64,000 bases of DNA from Voacanga thouarsii. Taxonomy: Eukaryota; Streptophyta; Magnoliopsida; Gentianales; Apocynaceae. The notes under the pieces were generated by a model, which was given only the letters and a program-made list of their open reading frames with translations, was not told where the DNA came from and made no database searches. Each line of letters opens with the position of its first letter. Position 1 is the first letter of the stretch. Position numbers and translations under genes: made by a program. This document shows, in pieces, positions 10,451 to 21,468 of the stretch. The stretch lies in assembly GCA_026120185.1 (NCBI GenBank), contig JANUWF010003378.1, positions 124,001 through 188,000 on the forward strand, in the 5' to 3' direction.

Positions 10451-12452
10451 CCGAATGATTTTATCAACCATGGCCATGCTTCCTTCATCTCCTTTGGATG
10501 GATTTAGGCATCTAGGGGTTTAGATTCATTTGAAACTCCTTCAAGGTATTCATCAATCAAGTAAGCCTTTTTAACCATTCTTTTAAATTCTAGACTCATG
10601 TCTCTAGGATGATGTTGATAGAAGATGAATCATGAATAGGGTTGAGTATATATTGTTGTGATAAGTTGAGATTGAAGCATGAATATATGTATGAATATGT
10701 TGGAGATGGGATTTTTGCATGAGTTGCTTATCTTGGTTGAATATATGGTGTTCTAGGGTTTGATGTATGTCTCCATGATCAAGTATGCTACTGATTATGT
10801 CATCTATGATGAATAGGAATTATATTATTGTGTGATTATTGAAGCTATGATTATATTTATGCTAGTAATATTTAGATAATGCCTTAGTAAGTCTAGATCT
10901 ATGCTTATATACATGATTTGGATGATTTGATGAATTGAAGGATTGTATATGCTCATGATTGTGGTTAGCCATAGAAATATGATCATGACCTAGTTGTCCC
11001 TAAGCTAATTTTTATTTCATGAATAAAATATTTCATAATGGGATTTTGCTAGTAATTTCCAAAAAACCCTAGGAGGGGTAAATTTCGATTATTATATATA
11101 ATAAGGATATTTTAGTCAAATAAATAATAGCTTTTGCTAGAAAATAAAATATATAGATATTATATATGGAATGATTATATCAAATAAAGCCTTTTATGGA
11201 AATAATCATAATTAGTAAAATATTTATTACTAAAAATGTAATTATTATCTTTTAATCAAAACCCATTAAAAATTTATTTATTATCTTTCAAGCAAGACTC
11301 ATTAAATTTATTTTCAACTGATTTATATCATTTATTTTCTAACAACTAAATTATTAATAAATCATTATTTTACCTAATTCCACCTAGGACTCTTCATCAA
11401 ATAAACTCTAAATATTTCTTAGCAAGATTTAAACCTTCAACTTATTAGTACGTATTTTCCAAAACACTAATTATTTTAAATATCAAATTAGACTTAGCTT
11501 ATAAACCCTTTTAATTTATTATTTGGCCTTAAAGCTTGGGACACTAGGATCATGGTAGTAGTGAGTTGAGTTTGTTTTATTTGTGAAAGTCGATTTTGGA
11601 CTTGATTTTCTTTTGGGATGATCTAGAAAGTGCTGTAATTAATTTATATGAACTCTTTGATAGATTTAGAAGATTGTCAAGGGTAGGGACCAACCTACTA
11701 GAGTTCATACCCTAAGCTTAAGGATAAGGTAAGTTCCCTTGCATTCATGAAATTGATTTTATTTTATTATCTTGGTTTGAAAGTAAGGTTGGTGAATATC
11801 TCTTGCAAATACAAAATTTTAGCACGGTAGCTAATTTTGAAAACCTCTATATTTGGAACCTTCTTATTTTGGGAACTTTCTACATTCGGAAAACTTCTAA
11901 TTTTAGAAACTTCTTGATTTATAAATTTTGAAAATGTGTCAGGCTTGACTTAGGAGCCAAGCATCAAACATTTTGATTTGTTTTGAATATGCAAGAGATA
12001 AATTTTTGGGCATGCATCTAATTTTTGAAAATCACAGCATGACTTATTTGAGCATGTGGCTCCTCCACTATAAATTTGTGGAATAAATTATTCACTTAAA
12101 ACCATGCCTTCTAAAATTTTTGTACGAGTTGAAAAATGTTGTTTGGAACTGTATTGAGCTAATTTTGTAGGTTCCACTATGGAGCCTTATGAATTGTGAA
12201 GATTGAATAACGTTGAGTACTCAATGGGGGCTAGGCCTTTATACTAGCCTTTGGTTGGTCTGGGGATATCTCTCGGCAGGTGGCCACCTCCGAGAGGTTG
12301 ACTCTTTTCGATCAGGGCGTCAGTATAGAAGGTTGAGCCGTCATCAGCTAGCGACGGGGTTCTAGTAGAATCGACAGCCGGAAGTGGGACAACTGGATTG
12401 GATTGAGTGAGAGAGGGAGGAGTATCTCACTCGGTAGGATGTACACCTACCA

Positions 12453-12618
12453 GGTGTTGGGGGTCAAGTGCTTCACAGAAGTGAGAGCCACCTCTGTGCT
12501 CTTTCACCAGGTGTTGGGGGTCGAGTGCTTCAAAGGAGTAAGAGCCACCTCTGTGCCGTTTCACCACCTGTCGGGGGTCAAGTGCTTCACCTGGTGTGAG
12601 AGCCACCGCTGTGCCCTG
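12453..12618 (+). repeat. 57-bp minisatellite, about 2.9 copies
   Basis: Units begin at 12453, 12510 and 12567 with GGTGTTGGGGGTCAAGTGCT or close variants, and contain AGAGCCACCTCTGTGC. A 74-codon frame across it (12403-12627) is a by-product of the repeat. The matching site in the other Tekay LTRs instead holds CACAAAGTGTGGCAT-type repeats. Confidence 0.85.
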
Positions 12619-13217
12619 TTAGATTAACTTGGTTGCTTTAATTGATGAGTTATTTTCGTGGAACTGTTCTAAAGTGTCATTGAAATTTTATTCGAAGCTT
12701 AAAATCTTTAAAGTATTCATATATTTCCTATCAGAATATTTTAAGAGCATTTTGCACCATAACTTCTCACTACTATCTTCCAAGAAGTGAGAGTTAAATC
12801 TGTAATGAAGGCATGACAAGCTTTTGATATACTGCTAGTGCATGCATCATGAAAAGTGTTTTGTCTTTTTAGCCCAACTCACACACGGGGCTTGCTGAGA
12901 TTTCTGTCTCATCACTCTTTTTTACCATGATTTTAGGTCGATTCTGCTATGGGGATGAGTAGCTAGTATTATCCGCCTTAGAAGAGAATGTTGTCATTCA
13001 TTCTTATGTATTGTTTTGGAGAGTTGAGAGTGGATAATTTTTATTTATGGATTTTTGTTTGGGAATTCATGGATTTATTCTTGGGATATAATAAATTTTT
13101 GAGTTAAAGTATTATTTTAATCCGCTATTTTATTTGGGTGACCTAGTTATAAAGACCCCTTGTCCTTTGGACGAGGCGACATCCGCGGCCCTGGCGGGCC
13201 TAGGTAGGGGTGTTACA

Positions 13218-13222
13218 ATACA
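13218..13222. repeat. Target-site duplication ATACA, right copy (solo LTR)
   Basis: It matches 8446-8450. The copia pol frame resumes immediately after it. Confidence 0.9.
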
Positions 13223-14285
13223 TGATAGATCCAACTGCCAAAGCATATGGAATCTTACTCACGTGATCCCTTTCAACTTGTGTCTTAGGAGACATCGACT
13301 TTGAAAGGCTTACACTATGTGACATGGGTAAGAATCCCTTTTTGGATTGATCTATGCTAAACTTCTTTAACACTTTATCTATATATGTAGACTGTGAAAG
13401 ACCTAGTAACGTTTTAGATCTATCTCTGTAGATCCTTATTCCAAGAATATATGTTACTTCACCAAGGTCTTTCATGGAGAATTGTTTGGACAACTAAACC
13501 TTAACCGTTTGCAGGACAGGTACATCATTTCCTATTAGCAATATGTTATCTACATAAAGTAATAAGAAAATGATTGCACTCCCACTAACCTTCTTGTATA
13601 CACAAGGCTCATCCATGTTTTGAATTAAACCAAACTCTTTGATTGTTTCATCAAAACGGATATTCCAACTCCTAGAAGCTTTCTTAACTCCATAAATGGA
13701 CATTTACAGCTTTCACACATTTGTGCTATCATTGGATGTGAAATCCTTAGGTTATGTCACATACACTTCCTCAGGTTCATCATAGTCAATACCATGTTGT
13801 TGACAATAACTCTTTGCCACTAGTTGTGCTTTATAGGTAACTACATTACCATCCATGTCCGTTTTAGTCTTGAAAACCTATTTGTATCCAATAGGTTTAA
13901 TTCCTTTGGATGGATCAACCAAAGTCTATACTTGGTTGTCGTACATGGAATCCATCTCTGACTTCATGGCATCAAGCCATTTACCAGATTCTGAACTGTT
14001 CAGAACATCCTTGTTGGTAGTAGGATCATCTTCATCTATGACCAATACATCATTGTGGTCACTAATGAGAAATCCATATCTCTCAAGTGCCACACGTATC
14101 CTACTAGATTTATGAGGATCTTGTGTAGCAGAAGGTTCATCTATTCTCTCAACATATGTGGGATTAGACAGTTGATTCTTATTTGTTTGATCTTCTTGAA
14201 CTTCACTAGGTTCAATTTTACTCCCATTGTCCCATTTGAACATGTGCTTATTCTCTAAGAAGACGACATGCTTTGAAACAAACAC
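13223..14285 (-). pseudogene. Angela-1 reverse transcriptase
   Basis: The RNA-dependent DNA polymerase of the element. The minus-strand pieces are 13926-14285 (linker and the start of RT, GKWLDAMKSEMDSMY), 13494-13703 (ASRSWNIRFDETI, then LLLYVDNILLIGND) and 13200-13493 (QFSMKDLGEVTYILGIRIYRD...KIPYALAVGSIMY). The catalytic YVDD box has become YVDN. Frameshifts and stops separate the pieces. The last codons before the Tekay-like LTR are ...GSIMY, continued at 8445. It is homologous to 60900-61842 of Angela-2. Confidence 0.82.
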
Positions 14286-15140
14286 TTTATTTTCAGAGGG
14301 TAGCTAGAAGTAATATTTGAAAGATTCTTTCGGATATACCATAAACAAACACTTGTCAAACTTACTGTCAAGTTTGTCTAACTGTGGCCTTATGACAAAG
14401 GCAGGACAACCCCATACTCGCAAGTGAGATAACTTTAGTTTCTTACCAAAGAATATCTCAAATGGGGTAGAATCAACCATTTTGTCAGAACTCTATTTAG
14501 AATATAAATAGAAGTTTCTAGTGCATGCCCTGAAAATGATTTTGGTAGGTCTATAGAAGCCATCATAGTCCGTATCATATCTAGAAGGGTTCAATTCCTT
14601 CTCTTAGATACACCGTTATGTTGAGGTGTATGTGGTAGAGTCCATTGAGATAATATCTCATTATCTCCAAGATAACTCATAAACTCATAACTCAAGTATT
14701 CTCCTCCTCAATCAGATCTTAGAGTCTTAATGCTTTTGCCAAGTTGTTTCTCTATTTCATTCTTGAAGTCTTTGAACCTTTCAAAGGCCTCAGATTTGTA
14801 TTTCATTAAATACAAATATTTGTATTGTGAGAAATCATCTATAAAGGTTATGAAATAGTTATAACCTCCTCTTACTTGTATTGACATTGGGCCATATACA
14901 TCAGAATGTATGAGTTCTAATAACTCCTTGGCCTGTTCTCCTTTTCCTGGAAAAAGGAATTTTCGTCACTTTGCCTAGTAAACAAGATTTGCATATGCCA
15001 TATGATTCATAACTAAATGACCCTAAGTCACCAAGCTTGTGTAACTTAGAAACACAATTTTCGTTTACATAGACCAAACAACAATGCCATAAGCAAGAGG
15101 TGTTACAGTTATCTATTTTAGGTTTCTTATTGTTTATATT
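14286..15140 (-). pseudogene. Angela-1 integrase
   Basis: Integrase inserts the cDNA into the genome. The zinc-binding start around 14960-15115 (LWHCCLVYVNENC...CKSCLLGK) is damaged: the WHxRLGHxN pattern has lost an expected His. Downstream the catalytic core is readable only through stops (RGGYNYFITFIDDFSQ, LMKYKSEAFERFK, SIKTLRSD followed by a stop, TPQHNGV). Angela-2 has the same domain at 59700-60420. It is non-functional. Confidence 0.75.
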
Positions 15141-16231
15141 AAGAATTGAATTATCCAAGTCTAGAACATATAATCCATTAATCGGAGTTGCTGAACCATA
15201 ATGGATATCATTCAATAAAAAAGAACAACATTTATTCTTAAATATTAAATAAAATCCACACAAGTCTAAACATGCAACTAAGATAATGTTTTTCATTAAA
15301 ACCGGTACATAATAATAGTTTTGTAGTTTAAGAATTAATCCCGAAGGTAGGTTCGGCTCGTATGTCCCCACAACAAGCACAACAACCTTTACCCCATTTG
15401 CAGTACGTAGGTCCACATTTCCTTTATCTAGCCTTCTACTCCTCTTTAGTCCCTGCAAGTTATTGCAAAAATGAGATCCATATTCGGTATCTAATACCCA
15501 TATCTCATTTCTAAAGACAGTATTTATCTCAATCATAAACATACCCAGAGTAGAAGTAGAAGTGCTTGTAAGCTTCTTCTTCTGCTTCTTGTCTTTAATG
15601 GTCTCCAAGTAGGCTTTGCAGTTGCTCCATCAATGGCCCATCTTCCTACAATGGTGGCATGGGCCCTTGGTAGCTGCATCATTCTTGTTCATACCACATT
15701 TGGGCTTCATGGGAGCCTTCTTCTTCTTCTTAGAAGAGGAAGATTCTACCATTAAAACTGTATTAGAATCCTTCTTCATGGAGGACTCTGCAGTTTTAAG
15801 AAGATTGATCAATACAGGAATGGTGGACTCAATCTTGTTCATCTGATAGTTAATCACAAATTGTGAGAAACTATTAGGCAAAGACTGTAGAATTAAGTAA
15901 ATACTTGAGTCATGATCCATTGTAAACTCGAGAGATCCAAGCTTCTCTATTAAGCCCAGCATCTTCAGCCCATGAGTAACCACAGAAGAACCCTCTGCCA
16001 TTTTGTAATGGAATAGTTGCTTCGAGATCTCGTATCTCTCAGTTCTGGCTTGGGCATCAAACAACTCTCGAAGATGTAGTATAATCGATTGAGTATCCAT
16101 ATGCTCGCGTTGTTTTTGCAACTCGGGAGACATGGATACCAACATAATACATGATGCTGTATCACTATCCTCTTTGTGCCTTTTATGGACAGCATGCTCA
16201 TCAACATGAGCATCTTGAGCTGGTGGTGGCC
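15141..16231 (-). pseudogene. Angela-1 gag (main part) and protease
   Basis: Reading from 16231 downwards: a Gag body (ELQKQREHMDTQSIILHLRE, AEGSSVVTHGLKMLGLIEKL), a Lys-rich linker, the zinc knuckle CHHCRKMGH, then a TGA at about 15629 where Angela-2 has Trp, and in the same frame the protease with WVLDTEYGSHFCNN. The active-site DTG is altered to DTE. Gag is interrupted upstream by an Athila-like LTR, so its first 40 codons lie at 17691-17815. The 5' LTR and initiator-Met primer site confirm orientation. Confidence 0.82.
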
Positions 16232-17690
16232 ATATTCCTTCATATTTGAGATTTTTCCCTTGGAACAGTATTTTGTTCATTATTTCAGATTTTTGGTGTA
16301 AAACAAAGTAAAAACATCACAAAACAGAACCAAGGCGCCGGCCAAGACAGTGGAACTGACGCCAGCCATATGCTGATGACACAAACTTCGAAGTGATGAA
16401 AAATTATTGAAACAGGACCAGAACATAACCGAACTAGTGCCAGCTCCAGTAGCCAAGATGGCTTCGACTGCACTTTGGACAACATTGCATAGAAATCAAG
16501 AAAAAATCGACAAACAACTAGAGAGACAGAACACAACCGGCGTCGGCTCCAGCAGCCAAGACGGCGTCGGTTGTGCTTTGAGGAAAATGTGGAGCTTTGA
16601 TTTTTCTATGCAGTTTTTGATAATCTGTGGAGTTTTAGTATCTTCCTACTTCTACTCGGCCAAGAACCTTATACCGACGAGTTTAGGCACTTCATAAGCC
16701 TATAAATAGGTGGAAAACATAAGAAAAAATGGGAGAATTCATAGATCATCATAGAAAATCACTCAAATCAAAGGAGAAAATCTTCAATTCAATGTGGGTT
16801 GTACAAGAAAGGTCTTCAAAGGAAGAAGAAGGAGGCTTGTCTATGAGTGTTTTCTTTCTCTTGAATAATGATATATTAATTGTTTTATTGTAATTCGACA
16901 TTGTTTTAGATATATCATGATTTTTAGAGTTATTTGATCTTTTGATTAATTGATTATTCTTCTTGGTATTTAATTACTTGAGCATATTATGAGGTTAATT
17001 AGTTGTTTCTTTTCATTAACTTGCTAGACCAAAAAGGTTTATGGTAGTTGCAATTGATTGATTTCATATTTATTGGCTGTTAACTTGCTAGACTAAAGAG
17101 GTTAATTGCTGATGATTGGGTAATTACAAGGTTAATTGATGTTTGCTAGACCAAGGATTCATTGATTAATTTCATGTTTTAAATTTGCCAAACCAAGGAA
17201 ATTTAATCAATGATTGTGTTTAATGCATCTTTTGGATGAATTAGTTGAGACAGACCAAGTGATGCTAATTTATCTAGAAGGTAGTGATTTCATGGATTGA
17301 CAAAAAAGTGAATCTACCTTAATCCTTCATGATGCCAAGAGAATGATTAGCTATGATAATGGTTAGGTACTTTAAGATCATGTTTGTCAAAATAATGGTT
17401 TGAGTTACAAACTTCTCCATCCTTGACATGTATATATTTTTATTTTTATTTTTATTTTATTTTGTTTTGTTTTATTTCTTTTTCACTTTATTGAGTCGGT
17501 TAAACAATGAAAGAGAAGTGATTAATGTATACTTGCTCCTTGAGGATCGACACTCGTTTGAACCCTATGCTATGTTAATGATGAGTACGCTTGCTCATAT
17601 GTGTAATTTGGGGTTAAATTTTTAATTTAAACTTAATTGGGAATGTACTTAGTTTTATATGATTTTTATACCCAAATAAATAACACATCA
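16232..17690 (+). mobile_element. Athila-like LTR inserted in Angela-1 gag, 5' end missing
   Basis: The segment splits the Angela-1 Gag reading: matching codons end at about 16231 and restart at 17691. Its right end, TACCCAAATAAATAACACATCA, is the LTR 3' terminus (compare the reverse strand at 577-600), but the expected TGATAGGGG start is absent at the left, and no duplication of AGCAG (17691-17695) is found there. It contains GC-rich dyads at 16331-16372, 16437-16460 and 16537-16575. The frame 17428-17625 matches, at protein level, the antisense of 641-823, confirming the family. It has no interior, so it is a truncated solo LTR. Confidence 0.75.
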
Positions 17691-17815
17691 AGCAGTATCT
17701 AGCACATAGAGCAACTTTTCCGATTTGAGAAAGATTCTCAAATTTCTATACCAATCGAGATAGTTTGATTCGGTTAACTTGTTGGTTTCCAAGATGCTAC
17801 GTAGGTTTAAGATTG
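17691..17815 (-). pseudogene. Angela-1 gag, N-terminal codons
   Basis: The minus-strand reading NLRSI...NKLTESNYLDWYRNL, then LKSEKLLYVLD, matches the first 40 residues of the Angela-2 Gag (58542-58660). No ATG is found at the expected start, as in Angela-2. The Athila-like LTR follows. Confidence 0.8.
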
Positions 17816-18857
17816 TAGATTGATGCAAGTGACCTAGATGTAAAGATACAGAGGATTAGCTACTTGTATATGCACATGAAATGCAAATAATTAGAACTTT
17901 AATTAAATGCACTTTTTTAATCCACTATTTTACTCAAACCAATAGCCCCGACTACTGATTCGAAAAAGTTTGTTGGAAGCTTTCCTAGTGGACCGGTATC
18001 CAAATTCCTTAAGAATAACCTTGGGTTTGCCTAACAAGCCACCCTTAAGTTCATTGGTAGGTATCCAATACCAATTACGACGTATGTAATTACCGGATCA
18101 TTGGGTGATTAACAGCTTTTAATCTTAAAGCCTTTTGGGCTACCCAACATTTCCTCTAAATTTTTTTATGCTTGAGTTTACCCAACCGGGATAAAAAATT
18201 TAGTTAAACCCGACCTATTAATCAGGAATTTAATTCCAAAGGAACTTAACTCCATAACTTGAACATGCCCGATGTCAAGTAGGCTTGGGTTTGCACAACA
18301 ACCTGATCTCAAAAAAGGACTCTTGTTCTTACTATATTAACGGAAGGAATTAGGTTTAATATTAATTGAGGGATTTATTCCTTTTAGTGATTTCATTGAA
18401 TGACATGCATAAAAATTAATAAATCACATAATTGATAATTATGGTAATAAAGCAATTACGTGGTATGGTTATGGACTTTACCCTAAATTAATTTCTTTGA
18501 GCCATAAAAGAAATTAATATAGTTAACCATATGTGTTCATGCATGATTTAAGTAGAAGGTCTTACTTTCTCACCTTGTTTTGGTTGCCATCTCCAGAATA
18601 GAATAATTCTACTCCTATCTAACCTATGTAAACTAATTACATAATTTTCTAAAGAGAGAAAACCTCAATTTACATTCGAGGGGAGTTAGATGAGAAGAGA
18701 ATTACACAAGAATTCTAGAGAAGGCAGGACATGCAAGCCCTATTTCGTAAAAAACCAAAACTGTAAAATGCATGAAAAAATATAATTGGTTTTAGTCCAT
18801 AACCATCCGCCATGCCATTGACTATGCTTAAACAAAATAAACATATACTTTTTACTA

Positions 18858-18985
18858 TTCCAAAATCACTAATTTTGAAAAATAAAACAAATTCTAAAAT
18901 CACCATTTTAGAAAAATACATTAATTTTAGATCTTTCAAAATCATTATTTTGAAAAATAAAATTGTTTGTCTCAAAACCAACATT
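18858..18985 (-). other. Hairpin array in the Angela-1 leader
   Basis: Three inverted repeats with short loops: 18858-18880 (AAAAT...ATTTT core with flanking pairs), 18892-18913 (TTCTAAAAT, loop CACC, ATTTTAGAA, perfect nine-base stem) and 18934-18955 (TTTCAAAAT, loop CATT, ATTTTGAAA, perfect nine-base stem). A fourth, weaker one lies near 18969-18988. The same four appear in Angela-2 at 57381-57511. Confidence 0.75.
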
Positions 18986-19094
18986 GAGAAAATGCTTTTG
19001 GGTCCCGTCTCTCATCAAATGAGATTTTTTTTCCCTTTCAAAATTCTATTCCATATTTTTTTTTAAAAATAGCTAGAACGTGTAAAATAGAGCA

Positions 19095-19240
19095 GAACTG
19101 GCGCCGGTTTGGAAGCCAGAGCCGGCACCGGCTCTGGCTGGTTTTAAGGATTTTTTTTTTTCAGAAACAATTTCTGGACGTTCATGAAACAGCATGGAAT
19201 AGGTGCTAGCTAGGAGCAAGAGCCGGCACTGGCTGTAGTC
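19095..19240 (-). repeat. GC-rich dyad module in the Angela-1 leader
   Basis: Contains GGCGCCGG, GAGCCGGCACCGGCTC and a further GAGCCGGCACTGGC in otherwise AT-rich sequence. It closely resembles 57129-57285 and, less closely, blocks in the Athila-like LTRs. Confidence 0.75.
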
Positions 19241-19658
19241 TGGAACAAGGCAGCGATTTTTGAAAATTTTCCAGAGACAATTTTTGGTGCCTTCTTCTTC
19301 TGCAAATTTTCAGTGAGAACAATTCTAAATAGTATTTTTTTTTTTTGTTTTGAAACTTAAAACAACAACCAATTTGTTAGTTTAAATAAAACCAAAATAG
19401 AAAATTAGGATGAAACGGAAGGCAACAGCTATGTTCAAGAAAACGTTTTTCTGCAGAAAATTTTCAGCACATAAAGAAAGTATCTTTCGAAATATGCTGT
19501 AACTTTTACACAATCATATTATACTACAGACCCAACCCATAATGCTCGAAACAATTTCAACTCGAGTGAAAACAATTTTCACAGCAAACAAAGATAAACA
19601 CGAATATATGAAAACAATTTTCATGCAAAAAACAATGTCCGTAAACCACACATAGCAT

Positions 19659-19671
19659 GGCTCTGATACCA
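19659..19671 (-). other. Primer-binding site, initiator Met tRNA (Angela-1)
   Basis: On the minus strand TGGTATCAGAGCC follows the 5' LTR end CCCAACA after one base. This is complementary to the 3' end of plant initiator Met tRNA, the usual copia primer. Confidence 0.92.
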
Positions 19672-19672
19672 C

Positions 19673-21388
19673 TGTTGGGTATCTCTCATCCATATCATAT
19701 ATGGCATAGCGAAAAATAAAACGAGATACCATCCCAGGACCCACATATGTGTGGAAAACAAGACATAAATACATCAAAGGTCACAACTTTTCAACTTTGT
19801 TTGATCGTCCAAAGAACAAAAGTTTTCTTTTTCAAGTCGAGTTGTGATCCAGCAATCCTTTTGATCAAACTCCATGAGAGTTGAATGTCCAACCACTATA
19901 ATCACAGTGTATGATTATCTCTAATAGTAATCCATACAGAGGATACACTCAAGTACAAAGTTTTCTGTGCTAGCAGAAAAACTAAGTGGCGGATGGGCCT
20001 TGATCAATCTCAACAAGAGAGAGAAGGGAAGGCTTTTGGAGTTGTTGTGTGGCGTGACAATCACCTCTAGCTAGGGTTTCGTGCATGTCATACATATATA
20101 ACTGAAAAAACCCTACTAAAACTGAGAATTCTAATCCTATTAGAATTCCCTAATTGTAATTGGAAATATCAAATTCTCACAATTACAATTTGGACCATAA
20201 ATTATATCTAATTATAATTTATCCACAACAACTTCTCTTTCTCGCAATTAACCCCACTCTGTTGTTAAATAACATCTTGAGTATATAATCATCTATTGTG
20301 TGTGACCTATTAGGTTTTTCAGTCAATTGGTAGCGAACATCAATTAATTCAAACGTCTTTGAGATTAATAATCTATAATTAATTAGAATTAATCATATTA
20401 ATTCTAATCATGATTGGTTTATTAATTTATCAATTAATAAACCCGTATTCCCAGATCATGAGCGGTATCTAGAAACACATCATGACCACCCAAGAGTCCA
20501 TGAAGTCAAGTAGCTTGACATGAACCCTTCAATAACAAACTATAGTGCAATTAACTCTTTTCACCATACAATATTTCATTCGGTTTGGAGTACGGAATTA
20601 GTGTCAACTCCCTCCAGAATTAATTCTAGCCCGAATAAAATAGTACTTGTACCAGGAACCTACAATTCTATATGTGTATAAATTGGAACAGTTTCCAATA
20701 CACAATCGCCTTGGCTAAGGACTTCTCAAGTAGTAATTTCTACAAGTGGCCGTGAAATATTCACCCCTACTATTAGGAGTAGTGAATCATTTATTGACCC
20801 TCTCAACTATTTTCATTTACCTCACAATGTACCCAATATCCATCCCATAGGTGGCCTTTGATTGAGCTCTAGGGATTGGAATTAAAGTACAATGCTCAGC
20901 AAAAAAAGTACCTTAGAGATCTCAAGTCTAAGAATACTTGCACGTTTGCTATATTGAGATTATATCACTGGCACTAAATAGTTATCCATGTGATTATCTC
21001 ATAACTAGGCCATCCAATGAACTTGTTCCATTAACAAGCATGCATATGTTAACTTTGAGTATCTCAATACTCACGGATATAAGAACCACCGCCTGATCAA
21101 ATTAGGAAGTCTAACAAACACTAGTCTTAACGCATTAATGATGTCCAATCTCATTAATACTACGACTAGGGACTATTTAAGTACTAACACTATACAGTGT
21201 AATAGGAATCTCATATCATGATCTCTATCATAATTTCCTTAACACAGTGTTGTACTAGGGACTTTATCTAACAATTATCTTACACAAAGGTAAACAAAAG
21301 AAACTGTAAGATAAATAATGTCTTTTATTAAAATAAAATGCATCATATACAATGTACAAGTGATTGCCTCTAGTGTATAACACTAACA
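19673..21388 (-). repeat. 5' LTR of Angela-1
   Basis: A 1716-base LTR, TGTTGGG...CTAACA in plus orientation. It would hold promoter and transcription start on the minus strand. It is bounded by the primer site on one side and the TSD TCATA on the other. Confidence 0.9.
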
Positions 21389-21393
21389 TCATA
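21389..21393. repeat. Target-site duplication TCATA, right copy (Angela-1)
   Basis: Pairs with 6110-6114. The gypsy reverse transcriptase reading resumes directly after it. Confidence 0.88.
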
Positions 21394-21468
21394 CGCATAT
21401 GACATTATGCAGATTGGGTGTCTAATACACGTTCCAGTCATAACAAAGAACGATCAATTAAGGGCTTG
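21394..21468 (+). pseudogene. Tat-branch reverse transcriptase, second fragment
   Basis: Only 75 bases of the interrupted gypsy gene lie between Angela-1 and the Sirevirus-like LTR. Joined to 6114 it continues the fingers region with HYADWVSN and, after a one-base shift, VPVITKNDQLRAC, as expected of gypsy reverse transcriptases. It ends where the next LTR begins. Confidence 0.75.

Larger units (their letters stand above)
8451..13217 (+). mobile_element. Tekay-like gypsy solo LTR, 4.77 kb, with 5-bp TSD
   Basis: One giant LTR (TGTGAAACCCC...GTGTTACA) with no interior and a perfect 5-bp duplication ATACA on both sides, the mark of a full element reduced to a solo LTR by LTR-LTR recombination. 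The family is tied to Tekay/Del-type chromoviruses by the copies at 43542-47928 (next to a chromodomain-bearing pol end) and 48573-52906 (next to an initiator-Met primer site). It is about 400 bases longer than its relatives. It holds a tRNA-like segment, a TC tract and a 57-base tandem repeat. Open frames such as 9188-9511 and its antisense 9288-9605 are repeat sequence. Confidence 0.9.
17816..19658 (-). other. Angela-1 untranslated leader
   Basis: About 1.8 kb between primer site and gag, homologous to 56714-58541 of Angela-2. It holds, in element order, two GC-rich dyad blocks (19200-19240 and 19095-19145), a hairpin array (18858-18985), the conserved ATGGTTATGGACTAAAACC region, and AT-rich sequence up to gag. 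The frames 18715-18984 and 18812-19066 are shadows in this leader. Confidence 0.75.
6115..21388 (-). mobile_element. Angela-1: Angela-like Ty1/copia element carrying two foreign LTRs
   Basis: A copia element read on the minus strand: 5' LTR 19673-21388, initiator-Met primer site 19659-19671, leader, gag, protease, integrase, reverse transcriptase, RNase H, then 3' LTR 6115-7815. The target-site duplication TCATA is found on both sides (6110-6114 and 21389-21393), and joining the flanks restores a continuous gypsy reverse transcriptase reading. Its length of 15.3 kb is inflated by a Tekay-like solo LTR (8451-13217) and an Athila-like LTR (16232-17690). All coding parts contain stops. The LTR pair differs at roughly one base in ten over the first 440 bases by eye, so it is an old insertion. 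Confidence 0.9.

Noticed and set aside
12403..12627. 74-codon frame with repeated Cys/His-containing units
   Set aside because: Produced by the 57-base minisatellite in an LTR; not kept in related LTRs.
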